DNA from: Pocillopora verrucosa
Taxonomy: Eukaryota; Cnidaria; Anthozoa; Scleractinia; Pocilloporidae
NCBI RefSeq assembly: GCF_036669915.1
Contig: NC_089316.1
Span: forward strand, 28,252,669 to 28,316,668
DNA length: 64,000 bases
Reading direction: 5' to 3'
Positions 55,495 to 64,000 of the stretch are shown one piece after another. Within the stretch, counting starts at the first letter, position 1, and every line of letters begins with the position of its first letter. The notes beneath the pieces were generated by a model. The model was not told the origin of the DNA and made no database searches. It was given only the letters and a program-made list of their open reading frames with translations. Position numbers and translations under genes: made by a program.

Positions 55495-55655
55495 TGAAGG
55501 ATCTTTAACGTTCCTACAAGATCTTTATGAGAACCTTTAAAGATCTTCTTAAGATCTTCAAGGATCTTTCATTTTCTTGCTAAGATCTTCAAGGGTCTTT
55601 CATTTTCTTGCCAGGATCTTCAAGGATCTTCAAGGATCTTCAAAGTTCTTGCCAA
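55495..55655. repeat. Tandem tract of AAGATCTTCAAGGATCTT type
   Basis: About 160 bp made of variants of AAGATCTT, AAGGATCTT and TTTCATTTTCTTGC. The core AAGATCTT is its own reverse complement, so the tract can pair with itself in many registers. Confidence 0.75.
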
Positions 55656-57284
55656 TTTTGCCAAATTAGACTTCGCTCCATCACGTGTCATTTCCTTGTA
55701 AACAATTTGCATTTAATCACGTATTCTAACCGCAATATCCAACCCCACTGGAAAAAATTTACACAAAATGCTACTGATAGTGAACTTTTCAAGCAATTAT
55801 CCCACGTTTTAACTTTTTCTACGAATAAACTCGGCTTTTAACTACCTTGGACTTAATCCAATCGCGTGTTTATTCCTTGTAAACAACCTGCATTTTATAA
55901 GGTATTTCACACACAGTGGGCAAAGGCCACACAGGCAACAACCAATCAAGGAGCCCTCTCTCAAATGTTATCTTTTTCTCTTGGGAAATGTATCTTCGTT
56001 TGGTCGAGATCGCAATATACCTTTGGTTAGAGTCTATTGGAGATACAAAAGAGTTTCAGTTTGCTTTTCGTGGTAAAATTACATGGAATTATATTTTTCA
56101 GGCATCTAACTGTAGACGAATAATTTTAATTTTCTCTCTGGCAGAGGAACGGCAGTAAGCGCGGTCTCTTTCACAACTATTATTTGGTCTCATCACGCTA
56201 CGCGCTCTCTCTCCGTCGGGGAATAGATGGCGTTGTGTGACGAGAGCAAACAACTGCTGCGAAGGAGAAAACAGTAAGCGTGGTACCGATCCATTTTATT
56301 TTTGCTCAGAAGTATTTCGACAGTAGAGAAAATGGACCACACGATACCTGTGTGAGTTCAGATAAATTACGTTTTTTCTCTCTTTCTCTTAAGGTGAAGT
56401 AATGCAATATTTTCGTTTTTTATAAAGTTATGCTCTTTTTCTGTTACAAAAATGAAAACACTAGGTACACAAGGTGTCCCATCTCATCCCACCCGGTCGA
56501 AAAAAATAACTCTTGAATGCTACGCATGCCTATGTTTTTACTTGGAAGCCAGAAAATTCACAATACACTAGTTTAGTGCAAGTGACATTAGTGCATGACC
56601 ATTACCTTGCTTTCTTGAGCTGTACTGGGAAATATTGGCTCTATGGCATTTCTATACTGCCGCAACCATGGGCCAATATTCCCTAGTAGAGACTCGTGCT
56701 CGAATGGTCAGTAAGAAGTTAGTACGGGCTTTGGAAAAAATGATCTACACTGTACATGCATCTCATGCTATTTTTAATTCCAGAACAATTGATTTCCTTC
56801 TTCCTCTACATTTCTTGAATTTTTTTCTACGTGAAGACAGCTAGCAAGGATTTTATGATATTTGAAAAACAACCAGTCTAGATTATCAGGATAATTAAAG
56901 TTAGCATCAAAGACAAATCAATTCTGTGCACAAAACAATGTAAACATGAAATAATTGCAAAAACAATTAGTTGAATATACATATACTGGTAAACCACAAA
57001 CATCAGCACCTGTACCAAATTGAAATCCATATCAACATACATCAGCAAGCATTGGTGTATATATTTCATCGTTTTTCCTGTCATAAGTGTCCAGTTGAAC
57101 TAACTGCCAGCTGCACAAATATGGATGTCGGTTCAACTAGAGGAAATTGAATAAAAAACTAACATATTTTGTAAGTTTTGACCAGTAATCCCTATTTATA
57201 AATCAGATAAGAAAATCTTACTTCGGTTTTATAAAAGTTGTTTCTTATTAGAAGGGATTCACCATAAACTCTCTCTTCTTGTGG

Positions 57285-57650
57285 AGAAATGGTGGCCTTA
57301 TGATTCGTGAGGTGGAGTCAGGGTCGAGAGGTCTGCATTTGTAACCTGGCCTGTACTGGACTCAGGGTCAAGAGGTCTGGGTTCCAGTCAATGTGTTGTG
57401 TTCTTGTGCAGAACACTTTACTACCTCTCCACCCAGGAGTATAAATGGGTACCAGAAATTAGTCAGGGGAACCTGATGAAATGACAGGAGGGAAGAGGGA
57501 GGGGGGGGGAGGTAACCATGGGGTAGACTGTCATCATGTCTAGGGAGAAGAAATAATACCTAGTCGCTTCATGTGAGGAATCCAGGATTATAAGCTCAGG
57601 GCCTGGATGGGCCACTCTTAAATACAGACTTTACCTAACTACCTACAGCC
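57285..57650 (+). mobile_element. tRNA-derived SINE, full-length type but eroded
   Basis: A tRNA-like head (GGTGGCCTTATGATTCGTGA resembling an A box; TCGAGAGGTCTGCATTTGTAA resembling a damaged B box), with the head partly duplicated (GTCAAGAGGTCTGGGTTCCA). Next come a body with GTGTTGTGTTCTTGTGCAGA and an end running GGGCCACTCTTAAATACAGA. This is a widespread cnidarian SINE layout. The B box is mutated, so it is probably silent. Confidence 0.65.
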
Positions 57651-59050
57651 TCTAGTTTAAATAACTTCAATTGCTGCTGTTACAAATTATATGAACTTGC
57701 AACATACAGATGATGATTTTGCCCAATTTATCTCAGTCAATTAGGACTGTCTTTTGTAAATCTTAAAATTTCAAAAATCCAGACAGAGGCGGAGTTTCAA
57801 AAAAATTTTCAAAAATCCAGACAGAGGCGGAGTTTTCTATACTAATGTCTGAGCACTTTGTAGGCTTCCTGCCATCTGGTGGGACGCGTAATTAAGCACA
57901 CAGTGGTAAAGGGCCCTTCCGTAGTAGCTACAAGACGCTGACAAAACTTTTTCTCTCCACCGAAAATCACATCAAAATTTGTCCTTGCTAAATTTCAAGT
58001 GTGCTACACGTATCAGCACCCCCCGGGGAACCCCTATATATAAGAGGGCGAGGATGCGCGCTGGGAATTTCGAAAACGACCCTTATAAAATTATAAAAGG
58101 TACCTGAGTCCCTGTGGGAGTGGCAACAACTGATATCTACCCCTATAAAGTACCAATTTAAACACAAAAAAATTGAAAAATCTCAAAAATAAGAACTTCT
58201 TTATCGATGTGCTCTAGAGGCTCAAGTCAGATCATTAAAATCGTCCTAGTGCTTATTTCAGGTATTTTATTGAGCGAAAAACACCCTAAAAGGTACCAGC
58301 TAAGTCTCTGGCAGTCCTCTAAAGTTTGAGACACCGTAAAAGGTACCAGATCACTGATTTTGACCCCTGCAAGGTACGACAAGCATCCTCACCTATTTCC
58401 AATCGCCTCCCCCCCCACCTCCCCCACCAACCCTGTCAGCACCTAAAAACAAAAGATGTGATTTGCCAACTACGAGCTGTCAGTCTCACCTCGTAAAATT
58501 CACGTAAACTGGTTATTAACTTATAAAAACTTTAGGCGATAAACTTTATCTGATCTGTCAGATTTTTATGCGGAAAAAATGTGTCCTGCTTCGAGGCAGG
58601 ACGGCTGTACTTTTTTGTGCATAATTTGGTAGGGATTAAAATAACTGTTTGTCTGCATTTGTTAAACAGACTATTCAAGTGCATCAAGAACTCGATGTGT
58701 GTACTTCTAGTGCATTAAGTATTCTTTTGTAACATAGCCAAAGATCTTGCGATGTCTACTGTTCAAACCTTTTTTTCTTTTCAAAGAGGCATCAGAATTA
58801 TTTTCATGTCAAATTTGCAGTAAACTGCTTGCGTGTCATCCTTTGTTTTCAAGGTGTCCGACCAGGTATGACTGAAAATGGCACCTCGCTTTGATAGGAA
58901 TCCTTTTGTTGTTGCTTCTTACTTCCTGAAATTATCACTTGAAATTCGCTCGGTAATGTAAAAAAAACCAACAACAACAACGCGAGTAATACATATATAT
59001 CCAAATTCTTTCATCACATGAAAAGTTGTAGGACCTGATAGCATCTTAGG

Positions 59051-59206
59051 GACGGACCATTAGATTTTTGATGCGGGGGGAGGGTGGGTATTGGGGTGTT
59101 GGGCAATAACCCCCGAAAAAATCGAGCACGGGCTTAATGGAAGAAAACAAATCGTACAATTGGCAAAAGACCCCCCCCCTCCGCATCAAAAATCTAATAG
59201 TCCATC
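59051..59206. mobile_element. MITE with terminal inverted repeats (copy 2)
   Basis: Same element as 10,908-11,062. Ends GACGGACCATTAGATTTTTG and, reverse-complemented, GATGGACTATTAGATTTTTG. Confidence 0.75.
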
Positions 59207-59827
59207 AATAAGGTACCTTTTACGTTTTTCCAAAATGGGTTTCATTTCCGAATGAAATTAATTTCATGCCGTGTTTACATGCAAGATAATTTAGATTATA
59301 AAAACAAGTATTTAAAAAATAAATAAAATAAATATTTTTTTGCCAGCCTCAATAATGTCAAGGGATTAAGTTTAGATGATAAAACAAAGGATTATGCCGA
59401 TAGAAATACCGGAGGTCAAGTAAATTCGTTACATGAGGTCACACAACTCGGGTAATATTCAGTGTGAAAATTTGCATATTTGAGCGGTCGAACGAAAAAA
59501 ATCATTTCTCAATAACTAAAATATATTTTCAAAAAAACTGCACCACAATTATTAGGACATATTGGGCTACAAAATATGATAGTAGGATAGAAAACGAATT
59601 TGGACGACTTGCCGCTGTTTGTCGGATGCATGTTGACATTAGCTCTTAATCGGCTTCTGATTTTGTGTCTATGTATCCCTCCTATTCTCAGAAGGGAAAA
59701 AATATTTATTTTGCAACTGGATAATATGTTGAGCTGATGTTTAAACCATTTTCAATCACCTTTTTTTCAGGCCAGGATGACTTAAAAGAACAACTTTTTA
59801 AGAAGCATCAGTCTTCTTACAGTTGCT
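59207..59827. other. Upstream region of the second TPR-CHAT gene
   Basis: Matches 11,063-11,171 joined to 12,095-12,595. The acceptor CAG at about 59,770 and the two-codon upstream frame ATG ACT TAA are conserved. Confidence 0.5.
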
Positions 59828-61414
59828 ATGGCTACAGGAAGAAGTTCAATTAAAGTTCCATGTGAAAATGAAGACTTACCTGACAAAGAAAATGCACCAG
59901 ATTTTGACGAGGACACTTTACGAGGTGAGCTAGGTTCAACTTCGGCTTCAGTTATTGTTAGAACAATTTCTATTCGATCAGTTTCAAGAATACAAGCAGA
60001 TGTGGAAAAGGACATTTACAGTGTATGACCACTTTAAAGGATATCTGGCCAGTCATGACTCTCTTCGATGATTACAATATGCTATTCATTGAGAAGATCT
60101 ATGACACAGAAACTTTTGCTATTTTCTTTTCTAACAGTTCAAAGCAATAACACAAAGTTATAATAAGTTAAGACTTTATTTGATCATCATATAACATCCA
60201 TTGTGTAAGTTTGCATCATAGGTACCATCATCATCATCACCATCATCATTACCATCATCTTTCTATTTTAATGAAACATAATCTCTTTGAAACCTTCAAC
60301 ATTCCCTCCCTTCTCCTCGAGCAACCCACAGGCATTTGATCTTCATCCAAGCCAAAGAGGGTGGGGGGGGAGAGGGGGTTTTAACCCTGCCTGACTGGCG
60401 TTAGGGAATTTGAATAAAAACTGTCACATCTAATTTCCAGGAGAGTACAAGTGTTAATTATCATTGAATATGGAGGTGTTTAAGGTAGATAGTGTACTTT
60501 CACTAACAAATGGCTCAGAAGAAATAAGGCTTCAAGATCTAGGTTTTAAAGCTTGGTCAATTAGTTTTTAAAACTTGATCAATTAGTTGAAAGTGAAATT
60601 GCTAATTATTTCGCCTTTTACATAAGATTGTGTGGGGCATTTGAACATTTTATTAATTTTGCCCAGGGAATAGGAATTTTAGGAATCTCCAGGGGTTTGC
60701 TTCGAATTGAGTGATGCTTATAATTCTCATCATTATTCTTACCCATGTTGTCACCTACATTGTTAGCATCATCATAACTATTGAAAATCTGCAGATTTTA
60801 AATCTCCAGATCTTGGCAGCTCTGACTATACACGAATAATTATTAACTACGACCACAGACTTTGACACCCATTTTTAATTTTTTTTCGAATTATTTTATT
60901 TTTTCTTTGCAGCCACAGCTGATGTTTATAGGAATGAGGGTAATGAGGCCTTCATGAAAGGAGATTTCATCAATGCTATTCATTTTTACACCAAAGGAAT
61001 TAAAATGAACTGCAATGACAAAGAACTGAAGGCCAAACTGCACAACAACAGGGCAATTGCACATTCTAAACTTGGTAAGATGATGAGAGCTTTAATATGC
61101 ATTTTTTTTTCTATTTTGAAGCTATTGAGTTGTCAGTAGTAGTTTTCTGAAAAAGGTGATGATTTTGAATGCATGCCCGGAAAAATTTACATCTTATCTT
61201 GGCCTCTCAAATATACAAAGAAGTAACCTCTTACCCCAGATATCAACGAGCATCACAAGGTTTTTCCCAAAATTACAGTAATGGTAGTTGGTTTGCAACA
61301 TGTATGGTTAATCAGATATATTTATTTCAATAACAGAAAATCACCAGGATTCACTAAGGGATGCAGAAGCAGCCATTGAGTTAAATCCAACTTTCCTTAA
61401 GGCAATTGTGAGAG
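59828..61414 (+). CDS. TPR-CHAT gene, second copy, exons 1-3 (continues past window)
   Basis: Exons 59828-59924, 60913-61074 and 61337-61414, with the same GT-AG sites and phases as copy 1; exon 4 and the large TPR/CHAT exon must lie beyond 64,000. Exon 1 is identical to copy 1. Exons 2 and 3 differ by six bases, five of which change the residue (Arg to Met in FRKGDF, Thr to Asn in FITAIH, Gly to Glu at the exon 3 start, Ile to Leu in EINP, Thr to Ile in KATV). The frame stays open, so the copy may be functional. Whether it ends in the same 13-repeat array cannot be seen here. Confidence 0.8.
60224..60259. repeat. Microsatellite in intron 1 (copy 2)
   Basis: Partner of 12,992-13,051 but 24 bases shorter. 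Confidence 0.8.
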
Positions 61415-61708
61415 GTTAGATGTGTTAGCTGTACTATAATAATAGTAATAAAAAAAAGAACTCAACACTCTAAGGTTAAATAAGGTTAAATGGAGTTCAA
61501 TCTTGTCTCAATTGACTTTAATTAAGAGGTCAAGACCACCCTGATGTACATTTGAATCCAGCTCTTGACTGCTACGCCATTACTTCCATTAATCATGATG
61601 AGAATATTATTTGGAACGGGATGAAGAACTCAATGCGGAATGCAAAGCAAAATTTCAGCATGAATATTTTAATTCCTTAAGTTCAATGAGTCACAGGTGT
61701 CAGATATG

Positions 61709-62656
61709 TTAAGAGCGTGTCCACGAGAGCACCGGACAGTCGTGCTACATGCCATCTCACCGATTTCAATGAAACTTTGCCAGTTTAAAGGGTCTACCCC
61801 AAAACTCAAAAAGACAAACTGGTTTCTGTTTTGGTTTTTTTCTGGGGGGAATAGACCACCCCCTCGGTTTTTTCTTAGTTTTCACCAAGAAAATCGCTTC
61901 AAATAGGTAAAATGTATGAAGCTCTCATTGCGATGGTATTTAACCAATTACTTTGAGGATTTGCACACATATTTTTACATCCTTAGTTAATGCCTGCTGC
62001 GAGCATCAGTCAGTTTGATCGACGGCTTGTCAATCAACAGAGGCAAATATACGACTGTGTTTTTAGACTTTTCGATTCATCTAAATATTTTACAACTTTG
62101 AGGTCAAATATCTCCCGTTGCCAGAAAGCTGTAACACTAATCTTAACTACCCTTTATAACCCATCATTTCATCTCTGAAAATCATCAAAAAAATCTTTGG
62201 GCACTACCGTATTTTTGTCTTGGATACCTTTTAAAATCTGCGACTTTGACAAGTTTCTCTTAACTACACCTGTCACGCACTTCTTGCTCTAGGCGGTCAC
62301 TTGACAAAATAAACCTACATTTTTTAGCTCTTTATACAAGATGATTGATCAAGAAAGGTAAAAAATTGTGAAAAACTTTCGAGAATTTTGTAGGAATGGA
62401 AAATTTCACGTTTAGAGAGATGCATGTAGACGAAAAATCAATGGGAAAATCGTAGCGTTTCTTTCTTCAGTCGTTTATTACTTTGAAGATTTGCTAAAAT
62501 CAGCAGATACGGCTTTTGTACGGCACAAAACATTCATTAGTCTATAATGTGATTGTTTATCATCATCATTGTTCATTTTAGGAGATTTTAAAGTCACATG
62601 CTGCGTGTTGGTTGATATTACTACATGTTCCAGTGTACTACAACTTCGGCTTTTAC
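61709..62656 (+). repeat. Dispersed ~950-bp element, forward copy
   Basis: Begins TTAAGAGCGTGTCCACGAGA and ends near ACTTCGGCTTTT. The same element is inverted at 18,213-19,175 and truncated at 14,492-14,988. It carries a 62-codon frame from 61,990 ([12 protein letters not shown]...). No terminal repeats; class unknown. Confidence 0.75.
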
Positions 62657-63165
62657 AGACGAGAAATTCTGCGCTCTCGCTCGAGAGCAAATATCAATAG
62701 TTCTAACGGACTAAAAACTGTGCTTCTATTCCGAAAATAAAATTCAATAGTGTTTTCGTTGTCGCTTACCGCCATCGAACATTTCCATGCAGAACTCCAC
62801 TAAGCTAACATCTGTTGTGTGACCCGAAGACTCTCCGTAGGAATTATTCAAGCGCGTTGTTCATGCTGTCTGCTAGATAACAATTTCAGAATAATCTGCA
62901 GCTCTCTATGATTATTTGCCTGCTTCGTTTGTAAAATATCAGCATATTTTTTTCAAGTATTCTATTACTACATATAAATCCACATCTCTCTAGATCGAAT
63001 GTTGCCGGGTTTGACTTGTAAAATTTTAAAATAAGAATGAGCCAGCAGTAATCTGACGAGTAGGCTTCCTGCAAATCTCCCTTGATGAAATCCTAAGACA
63101 TAGCCAGTTGTTTTCGTGAGCAAAGACAATAAACATGAAAGAAAAGTGAGATGAAATTTTTTTTT
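62657..63165. other. Intron sequence, no gene seen
   Basis: Present only in copy 2 (copy 1 deletion spans it). Nothing recognised. Confidence 0.5.
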
Positions 63166-63570
63166 TTAGCTTAATAGCAGCTGTACCCTCTCCTGCAGTC
63201 TTCGTCTAAATTTTGCAAGGTCCCTCATTATCTTCTGCCTTGTTCGGTCAGTTTCGAATTCTAAAGCTAGATCATTGGCATCGGCCTCTCCGTCCTCATT
63301 CATATTTACAGAGGGGGACCTCATCAATAAACCAATTTTTGTTACGGCAGATACCCGACTGAAGTATCGAGCGATTTGCTGCTGTATCAACCGGTCAGTC
63401 TTAGACAACATTTCTGGCTGGTGTCGTCTCTTAAACTCTCTCGATATTTGGGAAATCACATTAGAGGCGGTTGCCTTACTAGTTTCCTCCCTTCTCCAGC
63501 ACACGTCTAGGAGATAATTCTCTGCTTTCTGAGAAAAGGTGGCTGTTTTTGTGTTTTCCAAAGAGCCCAT
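63166..63570 (-). CDS. Antisense open frame of unknown family (copy 2)
   Basis: Open for 134 residues on the minus strand inside intron 3, from ATG 63570 ([20 protein letters not shown]). It is rich in charged helix-forming residues: [20 protein letters not shown], then [15 protein letters not shown], and ending KIMRDLAKFRRRLQERVQLL, which suggests a helical or coiled-coil C-terminus. Upstream (63,590-64,000 on the same strand) are coding-like but interrupted stretches matching 15,295-15,750. I do not recognise it. It may be the last exon of a gene or a mobile-element protein; copy 1 is clearly broken. Confidence 0.4.
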   Translation of the reverse strand: MGSLENTKTATFSQKAENYLLDVCWRREETSKATASNVISQISREFKRRHQPEMLSKTDRLIQQQIARYFSRVSAVTKIGLLMRSPSVNMNEDGEADANDLALEFETDRTRQKIMRDLAKFRRRLQERVQLLLS

Positions 63571-64000
63571 CCAAAGTCCACTTGGCTAGTTAAGGATTGT
63601 TCGTCAGAATTTTTACCTGAGGTCCGACCTTGAACGTAGCCATCCCCTATAGAATGGCAAGCCGGTCTTAGTCCATTTCCTCTTCATCTTATCCTAGGCG
63701 GAATTTTTTGTCGGCTTCACTGTGTTTGTCTTTGTCAGGGTACATTTGGATGGCAGCCAATGACTGAAACGTCTTGATATATCCTTCTTTTAGCAAGAAT
63801 ATCTCGCTTTCTTGTTCCGTCTATGACTGATTGGGTATAGTTCTCGCGATGACCCGCGTTCAGAAATCTGTGCACGTTGCTGATAACCACCCGCTTCTAC
63901 GATTAGTTTGCTAATGTGATGAGCCTAGTGAGACCCTGAGGTGCTTCAAACCGTGCCAGTTCTTAAGTCAGAGGGAGGATCGCCCACCTCTATCTATGTG
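63571..64000 (-). pseudogene. Continuation of the antisense remnant at the window edge
   Basis: Minus-strand stretches equal to 15,295-15,750, including the [12 protein letters not shown]-type segment near 63,900, shortened by a deletion of about 15 bases around 63,912 and another near 63,960 relative to copy 1. The frame is not continuous. Confidence 0.35.

Larger units (their letters stand above)
55390..58417. other. 3-kb block present only in copy 2
   Basis: Absent from copy 1 at about 10,275. The ends share ACCT, so a microhomology deletion in copy 1 is as likely as an insertion here. It contains the GATC-rich tandem tract, a tRNA-derived SINE, a 35-bp direct repeat at 57,766-57,835 (CCAGACAGAGGCGGAGTTT twice), and a segment at 58,010-58,400 with several AAAAGGTACC phrases that looks like a repeat. 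No gene is recognised. Confidence 0.7.
44557..64000. repeat. Segmental duplication, copy 2 (partner 1-15,750)
   Basis: Collinear with 1-15,750 and still matching at the right edge of the window, so the duplication continues beyond it. TPR-CHAT exons 1-3 differ from copy 1 at 6 of 337 bases. Copy 2 has extra DNA at 51,661-52,030, 55,390-58,417 and 62,200-63,289, and lacks the 11,172-12,094 block. Confidence 0.9.

Overview
The window looks like nuclear DNA of an anthozoan cnidarian, most likely a stony coral. The reasons are: AT-rich DNA with spliced genes; a tandem array of class A GPCR genes; a TPR-CHAT protein like those of coral TTC28-like families; a globin fragment with animal intron positions; and typical cnidarian repeats (a DIRS-type retrotransposon, CR1-like and other LINE relics, tRNA-derived SINEs and MITEs). 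No bacterial operons, rRNA or CRISPR arrays are seen.

Layout: (1) 1-3,412 holds an intact GPCR gene (A) and an orphan copy of the GPCR 5' module fused to a DIRS element. (2) 3,413-12,538 is repeat-rich: DIRS fragment on the minus strand, SINE head, LINE 3' end, MITE. (3) 12,596-24,047 is a five-exon plus-strand gene for a predicted protein of about 1,239 residues: three divergent TPRs, 13 near-identical 40-residue TPRs, and a C-terminal CHAT (caspase-like) domain with His and Cys in place. Intron 3 carries a large inverted repeat and a decayed antisense reading frame. (4) 24,048-29,500 has little coding sequence apart from two minus-strand globin exons that keep the haem-binding residues but join at AT-AC rather than GT-AG. 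(5) 29,530-49,163 is a GPCR array: genes D, E and F intact, B and C broken, several TM6-TM7 or C-terminal pieces, each unit with a conserved 5' module and the same decayed LINE reverse-transcriptase pieces. (6) 49,164-64,000 repeats region (2) and the 5' part of the TPR-CHAT gene (exons 1-3). The rest of that second gene lies beyond the window.

Positions 1-15,750 therefore match 44,557-64,000. This is either a recent tandem duplication with a period of about 44.5-48 kb or two haplotypes placed in series by the assembler. The copies differ by 6 of 337 bases in TPR-CHAT exons 1-3 but also by kilobase-scale indels and by different deletions inside the same DIRS insertion.

The genes do not form an operon. 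The two expanding families, a melatonin-receptor-like GPCR family and a TPR-CHAT protein with homogenised repeats, are typical of fast-evolving sensory or immune-type loci. That shared role is inference from context only.
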